Of a stretch of 64,000 nucleotides of DNA, positions 43,259-51,999 are shown in pieces. The translations under genes and the position numbers were made by a program. The stretch covers positions 124,001 to 188,000 of the forward strand of contig NZ_PNFP01000010.1 in the NCBI RefSeq assembly GCF_002940685.1, in the 5' to 3' direction. This stretch comes from Ensifer adhaerens. GTDB taxonomy: Bacteria; Pseudomonadota; Alphaproteobacteria; Rhizobiales; Rhizobiaceae. Below the pieces are notes generated by a model, which was not told where the DNA came from, ran no database searches, and saw only the letters and a program-made list of their open reading frames with translations. Every line of letters starts with the position of its first letter. The stretch's first letter is position 1.

Positions 43259-43433
43259 GCCTGCCAGCCAGTATGGTTGTGCGGCCAAGCGGCTCGGATC
43301 AGATTGCCTGTCTCCGGCATGGCGAGCGAAATTTTCAAAAATCCGTCTTTGGCGACAAGAACCGGTCGCCGGTCGGCGGCATAGTTGGAGCCCTCCAGAA
43401 GGAGTTTAATTTCAACAGCAAGAGGTCACGACC

Positions 43434-44084
43434 ATGTCCGCCACAGCGACCCCCGGCAAACTCCTCGTCTCACCCAGGGACCACACCCTGATCATGATCG
43501 ACTTCCAGTCGCAGATGTCCTTTGCGACCAAGTCGATCGATGCGGTTCTCCTGCGCAACAACGCGGCGCTGGTTGCCCATGCGGCGGCCGGCTTCGGCGT
43601 TTCGACGATCCTCACCACCGTTGCCGAGAAGACTTTCTCCGGCCCGATGTTTTCCGAGATCACCGACGCCTTCCCGGGTCAGAAGCTTCTCGACCGGACA
43701 TCGATGAACACCTGGGAAGACGCAGCCGTGATCGACGAGGTCAACCGCATCGGCAAGAAGCGGCTCGTCATGTGCGGCCTGTGGACCTCGGTCTGCATCG
43801 TCGGCCCGACGCTCTCGGCGCTCGACCAGGGCTTCGAGGTCTATGTCATCGCCGACGCCTGCGGCGACGTTTCCGACGAGGCGCACGAGCGTGCCATGGA
43901 TCGCATGGTGCAGGCCGGCGTGCGGCCGATGACCGCGCTGCAATACATGCTCGAACTGCAGCGCGACTGGGCGCGCACCGAGACCTACGACATGACCACC
44001 GGCATCGCCAAGAAGTTCGGCGGTGCCTACGGCCTCGGCATCATCTACGCCAAGTCGATGTTCGGCGCGTCCGAAGGCCACTGA
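43434..44084 (+). CDS. Isochorismatase family hydrolase (YcaC-like)
   Basis: A 216-residue cysteine hydrolase of the isochorismatase fold. The catalytic Asp is in MIDFQSQ (Asp23) and the Cys in GLWTSVCIVGPT (Cys121); I did not assign the Lys. The C-terminal extension after residue 180 is typical of the YcaC branch. Such enzymes hydrolyse amides, ureides or unknown substrates. It is the first gene of a likely operon with XapX and an amidohydrolase, a combination that recurs in Proteobacteria. Confidence 0.88.
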   Translation: MSATATPGKLLVSPRDHTLIMIDFQSQMSFATKSIDAVLLRNNAALVAHAAAGFGVSTILTTVAEKTFSGPMFSEITDAFPGQKLLDRTSMNTWEDAAVIDEVNRIGKKRLVMCGLWTSVCIVGPTLSALDQGFEVYVIADACGDVSDEAHERAMDRMVQAGVRPMTALQYMLELQRDWARTETYDMTTGIAKKFGGAYGLGIIYAKSMFGASEGH

Positions 44085-44168
44085 CAGAACGTTTCCGCGC
44101 TCTAGATTAACGCTCTGGCCGCCTCGATGCGGCCTCGGCGGCACCTCTATCCCGTGAAGGAGTTGGCG

Positions 44169-44447
44169 ATGAAGATGTACCTTCTCTCGCTCGGCGCCGG
44201 GCTGCTTGTCGGCGTCATCTACGCGCTGCTCAACGTTCGCTCGCCGGCGCCGCCGGTCATCGCGCTGATAGGATTGCTTGGCATCCTCATCGGCGAGCAA
44301 TCCGTTCCGCTGGTCAAACGCGCCTTGTCGGGCGAGCCGGTCAATCTTTCCTGGTTCAATCGGCAGTGCATGCCGCATGTCTTCGGCCATCTGCCCGGCG
44401 GGCCCGGCAAGGCGATCGACGAGACTGCCAAGGATGAAAGGGCCTGA
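44169..44447 (+). CDS. XapX domain protein
   Basis: A 92-residue small membrane protein with two hydrophobic helices (about 3-20 and 26-45), matching the XapX (DUF1427) pattern LSLGAGLLVGVIYALLNV and RSPAPPVIALIGLLGILIGEQ. The function of the family is unknown. AAGGAG precedes the ATG at 44169. Its stop lies 2 bases before the amidohydrolase start, so both are cotranscribed. Confidence 0.9.
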   Translation: MKMYLLSLGAGLLVGVIYALLNVRSPAPPVIALIGLLGILIGEQSVPLVKRALSGEPVNLSWFNRQCMPHVFGHLPGGPGKAIDETAKDERA

Positions 44448-44449
44448 CG

Positions 44450-46423
44450 ATGCCGACGCGACGCAATTTTCTCGGCGCAACTGCAGCCGCCCTCGCTTTG
44501 AGCAGAACAGGCGCCGCCAATGCCCAACATACCGGAGACACCCTGATGACGCCCGACCTGATCCTTGCCAACGGCCTCGTGACGACGCTCGATCGCGCCA
44601 ATCCGGCAGCCACCGCGATTGCCGTCAAGGACGGCCTGATTGTCGCCGTCGGTGACGACAGGACGATCATGGCGCTGGCCGGCTCGGGCACCAGGACCAT
44701 CGACCTCAAGGGCAAGCGCGTGCTGCCGGGCCTGAACGACAACCACACGCACGTCGTGCGCGGCGGGCTGAACTTCAACATGGAACTGCGCTGGGACGGC
44801 GTGCGCTCGCTCGCCGATGCGATGGACATGCTGAAGCGGCAGGTGGCGATCACGCCGGCGCCGCAATGGGTGCGCGTCGTCGGCGGCTTCACCGAACACC
44901 AATTTGTCGAGAAGCGCCTGCCGACGATCGAGGAGATCAATGCGGTGGCGCCGGATACGCCGGTGTTCCTGCTGCATCTCTATGACCGGGCGCTTTTGAA
45001 CGGCGCGGCGCTGCGCGCCGTCGGGTATGGCAGGGACACGCCCAATCCGCCGGGCGGCGAGATCACCCGTGACGCCAACGGCAACCCGACCGGGCTGCTC
45101 TTGGCCAAGCCCAATGCCGGCATCCTCTATTCGACGCTTGCCAAGGGACCGAAGCTGCCCTTCGACTACCAGGTCAACTCCACCCGCCACTTCATGCGCG
45201 AGCTCAATCGCCTGGGCGTCACCAGCGTCATCGACGCCGGCGGCGGCTTCCAGAACTATCCGGATGACTATGCCGTCATCCAGAAGCTCGCCGACGAGGG
45301 CCAGATGACGGTCAGGCTTGCCTACAACCTCTTCACTCAGAAGCCGAAGGAGGAGAAGGACGACTTTTTGAAGTGGACGTCGTCGGTCAAATACAAGCAG
45401 GGCACCGACTATTTCCGCCACAACGGCGCCGGCGAGATGCTGGTGTTTTCCGCCGCCGACTTCGAGGACTTCCGCGAGCCGCGTCCGGACATGCCGCCGG
45501 AGATGGAGGGCGAACTCGAAGAGGTCGTGCGCATCCTGGCCGAGAACCGCTGGCCCTGGCGACTGCATGCCACCTATGACGAGACGATCACCCGTGCGCT
45601 CGACGTGTTCGAGAAGGTCAACCGGGATATCCCGCTTTCAGGCATCAACTGGTTCTTCGACCATGCCGAGACGATTTCCGACCGCTCGATCGACCGGATC
45701 GCCGCCCTTGGCGGCGGCATCGCCGTGCAGCACCGCATGGCCTATCAGGGCGAATATTTCGTCGAGCGTTATGGCCATGGCGTTGCTGAAGCCACCCCGC
45801 CGGTCGCCAAGATGCTGGCCAGGGGCGTCAACGTGTCGGCTGGCACCGATGCCACCCGCGTCGCCTCCTACAACCCCTGGGTCTCCTTGTCGTGGATGGT
45901 GACCGGCAAGACCGTTGGCGGCCTGCAGCTCTACCCGCGCGCCAACTGCCTCGACCGCGAGACCGCGCTGCGGATGTGGACCGAGAAGGTGCAGTGGTTT
46001 TCAAACGAGGAAGGCAAGAAGGGCCGGATCGAGAAGGGGCAGTTCGCCGACCTGATCGTGCCGAACAAGGATTATTTTAACTGTGCCGAGGACGAGATCG
46101 CGTTCCTGACCTCGGAGCTGACGGTTGTCGGCGGCAGGATCGTCTATGCCGCCGGCGACTTTGCCGCCCAGGACGAGAACCCGGTGCCGCCGGCGATGCC
46201 CGACTGGTCGCCGGTCCGCACCTTCGGCGGTTACGCCGCCTGGGGAGAACCTGATGGCGCGGGCAGGAACTCGCTGCGGCGCACGGCGATCACGACCTGC
46301 GGCTGCGCCAGCAATTGCGGTCTGCACGGCCACGACCACGCCGGAGCCTGGACGTCGAAGCTGCCGATCGCCGATCTCAAGGGCTTCTTCGGCGCGCTCG
46401 GATGCTCCTGCTGGGCGGTGTGA
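44450..46423 (+). CDS. Amidohydrolase family protein with Tat signal
   Basis: A 657-residue YtcJ-like metal-dependent amidohydrolase. The N-terminus TRRNFLGATAAALAL is a twin-arginine signal, so it is exported folded. The metal site includes the HxH of NDNHTHVV and the Asp of AGTDATR. A Cys/His-rich C-terminal tail (about 613-657) has Cys617, Cys619, Cys623, His626, His628, His630, Cys652 and Cys654, which could bind an extra metal. Substrate unknown. It lies 2 bp behind XapX and 189 bp before DoxX. Confidence 0.87.
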   Translation: MPTRRNFLGATAAALALSRTGAANAQHTGDTLMTPDLILANGLVTTLDRANPAATAIAVKDGLIVAVGDDRTIMALAGSGTRTIDLKGKRVLPGLNDNHTHVVRGGLNFNMELRWDGVRSLADAMDMLKRQVAITPAPQWVRVVGGFTEHQFVEKRLPTIEEINAVAPDTPVFLLHLYDRALLNGAALRAVGYGRDTPNPPGGEITRDANGNPTGLLLAKPNAGILYSTLAKGPKLPFDYQVNSTRHFMRELNRLGVTSVIDAGGGFQNYPDDYAVIQKLADEGQMTVRLAYNLFTQKPKEEKDDFLKWTSSVKYKQGTDYFRHNGAGEMLVFSAADFEDFREPRPDMPPEMEGELEEVVRILAENRWPWRLHATYDETITRALDVFEKVNRDIPLSGINWFFDHAETISDRSIDRIAALGGGIAVQHRMAYQGEYFVERYGHGVAEATPPVAKMLARGVNVSAGTDATRVASYNPWVSLSWMVTGKTVGGLQLYPRANCLDRETALRMWTEKVQWFSNEEGKKGRIEKGQFADLIVPNKDYFNCAEDEIAFLTSELTVVGGRIVYAAGDFAAQDENPVPPAMPDWSPVRTFGGYAAWGEPDGAGRNSLRRTAITTCGCASNCGLHGHDHAGAWTSKLPIADLKGFFGALGCSCWAV

Positions 46424-46612
46424 TGGCCATGCAAGGGAGGCTTGCGAGCAAAACCGAAACGGGGCCGGCGCCGCGGCGGCGGTCTCCATCCCGATCGGCC
46501 TACGAAAAGGGCGCAGCGACCACCCCTTCGCTCGGCGGCAAACGACGAGGGCGGCTCGGCCGCCGTTAACTGAAGACCGCCGACACGAAAACAAGATCAA
46601 GGAAATACAACA

Positions 46613-47068
46613 TTGAGCCTGTCCTCCATCGAAAACCGTCTCGTCGCTCGCCTCCGACCGGGCCTTTCCGGCAACCCTGTCATGTTTCTCGGGCTGCTGG
46701 CGCTCTGCTCCGCCTACATCCAGGGACCGCTGACCAAGATTTTCGACTTCCCGGGTGCGCTGGCGGAGATGGACCACTTCGGCCTGCATCCGGCGCCGTT
46801 CTTTGCCGTCGGGGTCATCGTTTTCGAGCTTTCCATGTCGGCGCTCATTCTCTCAGGGGTTTATCGCTGGGCGGCGGCAAGCGCGCTTGCCGCCTTCACG
46901 CTCGCGGCGACCTTCCTCGCCTTCCGCTTCTGGGAGCTGCCGCCCGGCATGGAGCGTGCGATGGCGACAAACGGCTTTTTCGAGCATATCGGCCTTGCCG
47001 GCGCCTTCGTGCTCGTCGCGCTCTATGATCTGCGCGAACGCGCATCCGTTGGGAGGGGTGGCCAATGA
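46613..47068 (+). CDS. DoxX-like membrane protein, TTG start
   Basis: A 151-residue protein with four hydrophobic helices of the DoxX type (YIQGPLTKIFDFPGALAEM is the diagnostic first region). DoxX proteins are linked to thiol/thiosulfate or redox metabolism in the membrane. I placed the start at TTG 46613 because AAGGAA lies nine bases upstream; an ATG at 46682 would cut off the first helix. Its stop overlaps the next gene (ATGA). Confidence 0.8.
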   Translation: MSLSSIENRLVARLRPGLSGNPVMFLGLLALCSAYIQGPLTKIFDFPGALAEMDHFGLHPAPFFAVGVIVFELSMSALILSGVYRWAAASALAAFTLAATFLAFRFWELPPGMERAMATNGFFEHIGLAGAFVLVALYDLRERASVGRGGQ

Positions 47069-48666
47069 CGCAGGCGATGGCCAACAACGCCGGCACTTTC
47101 GCGCCCCTGCGCCAGAAGGTCTTTGCCGTCCTCTGGGTGGCGACGATCATCGGCAATACCGGCAGCTTCATTCGCGATGTCGCGAGCTCCTGGCTCGTCA
47201 CGGACCTGTCGGCAACGCCCGCCGCCGTGTCGATGATCCAGGCGGCAGCGACGCTGCCGATCTTCCTGCTCGCCATCCCGGCCGGCGTGCTCTCCGACAT
47301 TCTCGACCGGCGCAAGTTCCTGATCGTCGTGCAGTTCCTGCTCGCATCTGCGAGCCTCTGCCTCTTGTTCCTCTCGGTAACCGGGCTGCAAACCGTAACC
47401 TCGCTGATTGCGCTCACCTTCGTCGGCGGCATCGGTGCAGCGCTCGTTGCTCCCACCTGGCAGGCGATCGTACCGGAACTCGTATCGCGGCAGGACGTCA
47501 AGGGCGCGGTTGCGCTGAATTCGCTCGGCATCAACATCGCCCGCGCGATCGGCCCGGCGCTTGGCGGCCTGCTGCTTGCCTGGTTCGGCGCGGCCGTGAC
47601 CTACGGCGTCGATGTCATCAGCTATGTCTTCGTCATCGCCGCTCTTGTCTGGTGGCGGCGGCAGGTGCCCGAGGACGACGTGCTCGCCGAGCGCTTCCTC
47701 GGCGCCTTCCGCGCCGGCTTGCGTTATGCGCGCGCCAGCCGCGAGCTGCATGTGGTGCTGCTGCGCGCGGCGGTGTTCTTCGCCTTTTCGAGCGCAATCT
47801 GGGCTCTGCTGCCGCTGATCGCCCGCCAGCTTCTCGGCGGTGGCGCCAGTTTCTACGGCATCCTGCTCGGTGCCGTCGGTGCGGGCGCGATCGGCGGCGC
47901 GCTGGTGATGCCGCGCTTGCGGGCCCGGATGAATGCCGACGGGCTATTGCTCCTGTCCGCGGTCCTGACCGCCGCCGTCATGGGCGTGCTCTCCTTCGCG
48001 CCGGCGCAATGGGTGGCAGTGGCGGCGCTCATCGTCTGTGGTGCAGCCTGGATCACGGCGCTGACGACGCTGAACAGCACCGCGCAATCGATCCTGCCCA
48101 ACTGGGTGCGCGGCCGCACGCTTGCCGTCTATCTGACCGTCTTCAACGGCGCGATGACCGGCGGCAGTCTTGCCTGGGGCGCCGTCGCCGAGGCGATCGG
48201 CGTGCCCTTCACGCTGGCCGTGGCGGCCATCGGCCTTCTCTGCGTCGGCCTTGCCTTCCACGCCCTAAAATTGCCGAAAGGCGAAGCGGATCTGGTGCCT
48301 TCCAACCATTGGCCGGAGCCCTTGACCAGCGAGCCCGTGGAACACGACCGTGGGCCGGTTCTCGTGCTGATCGAGTACACGGTCGACAAGGCGGATCGCT
48401 CCGATTTCCTGAAGGCGCTGGCCCGCCTTTCTCACGAGCGTCGCCGCGACGGCGCCTATGGCTGGGGCGTGACCGAGGACGCTGCCGACCCCGGACGGCT
48501 GGTCGAATGGTTCATGGTCGAATCCTGGGCGGAGCATCTGCGCCAGCACAAGCGCGTGTCGAAGGCCGATGCCGACATCCAGGAAGACGTTCGCCGTTAT
48601 CACAAGGGTCCGGCGGCGCCGCTCGTCAACCACTATCTCGCGATCAACCGCCCGCATCTCGGCTGA
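47065..48666 (+). CDS. MFS transporter fused to an antibiotic-biosynthesis-monooxygenase-like domain
   Basis: A 533-residue protein. Residues 1-410 form a twelve-helix MFS transporter of the MFS_3/EntS branch (VWWRRQVPEDDV and GRTLAVYLTVFNG in cytoplasmic loops). Residues about 430-533 (VLVLIEYTVDKADRSDFLKAL, VEWFMVESWAEHLRQH) resemble an ABM ferredoxin-like domain in sequence. Transporters of this branch export siderophores or small molecules. It overlaps DoxX by ATGA, so it is translated with it. Confidence 0.85.
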   Translation: MTQAMANNAGTFAPLRQKVFAVLWVATIIGNTGSFIRDVASSWLVTDLSATPAAVSMIQAAATLPIFLLAIPAGVLSDILDRRKFLIVVQFLLASASLCLLFLSVTGLQTVTSLIALTFVGGIGAALVAPTWQAIVPELVSRQDVKGAVALNSLGINIARAIGPALGGLLLAWFGAAVTYGVDVISYVFVIAALVWWRRQVPEDDVLAERFLGAFRAGLRYARASRELHVVLLRAAVFFAFSSAIWALLPLIARQLLGGGASFYGILLGAVGAGAIGGALVMPRLRARMNADGLLLLSAVLTAAVMGVLSFAPAQWVAVAALIVCGAAWITALTTLNSTAQSILPNWVRGRTLAVYLTVFNGAMTGGSLAWGAVAEAIGVPFTLAVAAIGLLCVGLAFHALKLPKGEADLVPSNHWPEPLTSEPVEHDRGPVLVLIEYTVDKADRSDFLKALARLSHERRRDGAYGWGVTEDAADPGRLVEWFMVESWAEHLRQHKRVSKADADIQEDVRRYHKGPAAPLVNHYLAINRPHLG

Positions 48667-48751
48667 CGCGAATCGCCTTCCCCGGCGCAGGTCTGCGCCG
48701 GGGACCATACCCGCAAGACATATCTTAAACCCAAGCAAAGGAACCGTTCCC

Positions 48752-49582
48752 ATGACCGAGAACTTCGTCAGGACTGAAGACGGCGTCGACATCTTCTACA
48801 AGGATTGGGGCTCGGGCCAGCCAATCGTCTTTCACCACGGCTGGCCGCTGTCGGCGGACGACTGGGACGCGCAGATGCTCTATTTCGTCAGCAAGGGCTA
48901 CCGCGTCATTGCCCACGACCGCCGCGGCCATGGCCGCTCGACGCAGGTGAGCGAGGGCCACGATATCGCCCACTACGCCAAGGACGTCGCAGCACTGACC
49001 ACCAAGCTCGGTCTCAGCGACGCCATCCATATCGGCCACTCCACCGGTGGCGGCGAAGCGGTGGCCTACGTGGCGCGCCACGGCGGCGGCCGGGTTTCCA
49101 AGCTGATCATCGTCGGCGCCGTGCCGCCGATCATGGTCAAGACCGAAAACAACCCGGGCGGTTTGCCGATCGAGGTGTTCGACGGCTTCCGGGCAGCCCT
49201 TGCCGCCAATCGCGCCCAGTTCTTCCTCGACGTTCCGAGCGGTCCGTTCTACGGCTACAATCGCCCCGGTGCCGAGGCATCCGAGGGCGTCATCCGCAAC
49301 TGGTGGCGTCAGGGCATGATGGGCAGCGCCAAGGCGCACTACGAGGGCATCAAGGCCTTCTCCGAGACCGACTTCACCGAGGACTTGAAGGCGATCGAGG
49401 TTCCGACGCTGGTCATGCACGGCGACGACGACCAGATCGTGCCGATCGACGACAGCGCGCGGTTGGCGGTCAAGCTCCTGAAGAACGGCACGCTCAAGGT
49501 CTATGAGGGTTATGCACATGGCATGTTGACAACCCATGCCGATGTCATCAATCCCGACCTTCTCGCCTTCATTAAGGCCTAA
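48752..49582 (+). CDS. Alpha/beta hydrolase, cofactor-free haloperoxidase type
   Basis: A 276-residue cytoplasmic hydrolase closely resembling non-haem chloroperoxidases. The nucleophile Ser97 is in HIGHSTGGG, the acid Asp in HGDDDQIVP (about 226) and the His in GYAHGML (about 255). FHHGWPLSADDW and HDRRGHGRS are typical. AAAGGAAC precedes the ATG at 48752. Real activity is probably esterase or perhydrolase. It is the last gene of the operon and ends at a strong hairpin. Confidence 0.9.
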   Translation: MTENFVRTEDGVDIFYKDWGSGQPIVFHHGWPLSADDWDAQMLYFVSKGYRVIAHDRRGHGRSTQVSEGHDIAHYAKDVAALTTKLGLSDAIHIGHSTGGGEAVAYVARHGGGRVSKLIIVGAVPPIMVKTENNPGGLPIEVFDGFRAALAANRAQFFLDVPSGPFYGYNRPGAEASEGVIRNWWRQGMMGSAKAHYEGIKAFSETDFTEDLKAIEVPTLVMHGDDDQIVPIDDSARLAVKLLKNGTLKVYEGYAHGMLTTHADVINPDLLAFIKA

Positions 49583-49589
49583 AGCTCGG

Positions 49590-49628
49590 GCACGGTCCGC
49601 GATGTCCGGGCATTGCGGACCGTGCTCT
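49590..49628 (+). terminator. Terminator-like hairpin after the haloperoxidase-type gene
   Basis: Perfect 11-bp stem, GCACGGTCCGC (49590-49600) with GCGGACCGTGC (49615-49625), a 14-base loop, and TCTGA after it. It ends the 43.4-49.6 kb operon. Confidence 0.7.
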
Positions 49629-49807
49629 GACAACGCTACTGCATGGTTCCCTTGATCGTCGCCGGTTCTGCGGATGGAACATGCAGCGCTTCGAAGCGCT
49701 ACAGCGCCTTTATGCGCCTGAGACGGCGTGCGGCGCTGTAGTGCCGGCGCCGCATCGACAGCTGCACGCTGCCGCGCCGGTCGCCAGGAAATCGTCGTGA
49801 GTGTTCT

Positions 49808-50449
49808 TCAGCGCGCGCGTTTCGGCCGGCGAACGGCCCGGATCACGCCGGTCGGACCGCCGCCGCAAAAGAAGCGGTCGCCGCCGTCTGACTCCAGCCC
49901 CGAAACCCCCGTTCCCGGTGGCATGACGAGCGTTTCCAGCACCGCTCCGGTTTCCGGGTCGATACGCCTGATGTCGCTCTCGTCGCCTTCCCAGGTGCCG
50001 TGCCACAGTTCGCCGTCGACCCAGGTCACGCCGGTCACGACCCGCTTGGATTCGATCGTGCGCAGGATCGCGCCGGTCTCGGGATCGATCTGGTGAATCT
50101 TTCGGTCCCGGTACTGCCCCACCCAGAGCGTGCCTTCGGCCCAGGCAAGGCCGGAATCGCCGCCTCGGCCAGGCGCGGGGATTGTCGCCAGGACGCTGCC
50201 GGTTTCGGGATCGATCTTCTGGATGCGATCCTCGGCGATCTGGAACAGGTGCTTGCCGTCGAAGGCGGTGCCCGCGTGCGCCGCGACATCGAGCGAGCGG
50301 ACGAGTGTGCCATTTTCCGGATCGAAGGCGTTGATGGTGTCGCCGGCGCCGTACCACACGGTGCGTCCGTCGAAGGTGACGCCATGGACCTGATCTGCCC
50401 CGGGGAACGGGCCATATTCTTTGAGGATTTCTGCGTCGGATCGTTTCAT
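49808..50449 (-). CDS. Beta-propeller-like repeat protein (YncE/Vgb-like)
   Basis: A 213-residue protein built of repeated 45-residue beta units, each containing the motif IDPETG(A/S) followed by about VLxTI (for example IQKIDPETGSV, IHQIDPETGAI, IRRIDPETGAV). This is the pattern of PQQ/YncE- or Vgb-type propellers and of glutamine-cyclotransferase-like proteins. No signal peptide is seen. The function is unknown. It lies 10 bp behind the TPR/winged-helix regulator on the same strand. Confidence 0.8.
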   Translation of the reverse strand: MKRSDAEILKEYGPFPGADQVHGVTFDGRTVWYGAGDTINAFDPENGTLVRSLDVAAHAGTAFDGKHLFQIAEDRIQKIDPETGSVLATIPAPGRGGDSGLAWAEGTLWVGQYRDRKIHQIDPETGAILRTIESKRVVTGVTWVDGELWHGTWEGDESDIRRIDPETGAVLETLVMPPGTGVSGLESDGGDRFFCGGGPTGVIRAVRRPKRAR

Positions 50450-50459
50450 GGGGCTGATC

Positions 50460-51680
50460 CTATTCGTTTGGCAAAGGGCCGGGGAGTAACAAGACTGTCG
50501 GGAAAGCAGCAACGGGCGGCACCACCCAGCGCCGCGCCCGCCCGCGCCCGATCGGCAGAACCTTGCCTTGCGCGGCGAGCTCTTCAAGTGCCCGTTGTAC
50601 GGTGCGTGCGCTGGCGTCGAGCGCGATTGCAAGCGCCGAACTCGACCAGGCCTCGCCGTCGGCCAGCAAGGCCTGCATCGTCGCATGCCGCTCATCGACC
50701 GGAGGTGCAAGGACTGCGACCTTGTGCTTGCCGTGCGGCGCCAGCCGGAAGCCGTCGCTCGTCGCCTTGATATCCGCAAGCGGGCGCAGTTCCTCGCGCA
50801 GCCGGCCGATTTCGACGCGCAGCCTTGCCCGGTGGGATTCATCGACATGCCGTGCGCCGAAGGCCCGGGCGAGCAAGGCCTGCCTTGAGACGTCACCCGG
50901 CCAGGCCTCGCCGAGGGCGCGCGCCAGCGCAAAGAGCACCGGTCGGGTGGCAAGCGAACACACGGTCGCTTCCCGACGGACGAGGTTCCGGCAGGCATCG
51001 ATGACGAGGGCGCCGGACGCAAGCAGTCGTTCAACCTCATTGAGCCGCAGCGCGCGTTCTTCCCCATCCGTCAGGAGGCGGGCAGCCGGCGCATGCAGGA
51101 CGGCAGCCGCGTTCTCGACCTCCAGGATCAGGGCCGGGATGCCGCTTGCCCGCGCGGCTTCCATCGCCCGCTCGAATGCGGCGGCAGCGGCCTCGGTCCG
51201 CAACCGGCGCACGGCGATGCCGGCGAGCGCCAATTCGTGGGCGGCTCTCGGTGACGGTGTCAGTTGGCCCGGTTCGATACCGTCAAGCAGGTGCTCGGCC
51301 TCGTCCAGCCGCCCGATGAGCAGCAGCCGCCGTGCGCCGAGATTGCGGGCGTGGGCAGCGTTGAGGTGGTCGCCGTGGGTTTCAAGCGTCAAACGGGCGG
51401 CGTCGAGCGCTTTCATCGGCCAGGAAAGATCGCGGGAGACGATGGCGATCTCCGCCTCGGCGACGATGCACCGCGCCCGGGCCACGGCCTGCCGTGGGCC
51501 GAAGCCGCGCGCGGCGCTCTTCAACAGCGCCTTGGCGCGGATAAAGTCTCCAAGCTGGGCCATGGCGATGCCGCGCAGCGCCAGTGCCGACGGATCGTCG
51601 CGCAACGCCACCCGCTTCAGCGCGCCGAGCGGATCGCCTGCCGCCAGCGCCCGCGCTGCGGCGGTGATCAACGAATCCAT
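50460..51680 (-). CDS. TPR/winged-helix protein (probable regulator)
   Basis: A 406-residue Ala-rich protein. Residues 1-200 are helical TPR-like repeats (ALRGIAMAQLGDFIRAKALL). The C-terminal part (about 290-400) holds a winged-helix-like region (WSSSALAIALDASARTVQRALEELAAQGKVLPIG), preceded by a second helix-turn-helix-like stretch (RQALLARAFGARHVDESHRARLRVEIGRLREEL). It probably binds DNA, but I do not recognise the family. The ATG at 51680 was chosen; the longer frame to 51842 has no convincing start. It is probably cotranscribed with the propeller gene. Confidence 0.72.
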   Translation of the reverse strand: MDSLITAAARALAAGDPLGALKRVALRDDPSALALRGIAMAQLGDFIRAKALLKSAARGFGPRQAVARARCIVAEAEIAIVSRDLSWPMKALDAARLTLETHGDHLNAAHARNLGARRLLLIGRLDEAEHLLDGIEPGQLTPSPRAAHELALAGIAVRRLRTEAAAAAFERAMEAARASGIPALILEVENAAAVLHAPAARLLTDGEERALRLNEVERLLASGALVIDACRNLVRREATVCSLATRPVLFALARALGEAWPGDVSRQALLARAFGARHVDESHRARLRVEIGRLREELRPLADIKATSDGFRLAPHGKHKVAVLAPPVDERHATMQALLADGEAWSSSALAIALDASARTVQRALEELAAQGKVLPIGRGRARRWVVPPVAAFPTVLLLPGPLPNE

Positions 51681-51999
51681 CGAAATCCCGTCACACTTGT
51701 CACTCCCGCAAGCCGTGTTCCAGGCTTTATCTATCGCTCCGGTGGCAACGGACAACAGAAAGAAGCTTTGTCGCACAATCAAGCGGAAACAGTCAGGTGC
51801 GCGTTTCGAAGGCTGCGTCGACGGGTAGTCTGCAATTATCATGAAATTCTTTCCAAGCTCACTGTCGGGTTGGCGACGGCGCGAGCGTCTTTCAATCGGG
51901 CGGATAAGGCTAGAGATCCCTGACGCACTCCGCCGCGATCAGGTTGCACATTTATCGGCGTGGCCGGACGTCCGGCCGGGCGGCTTAAAGGAGATTGCA

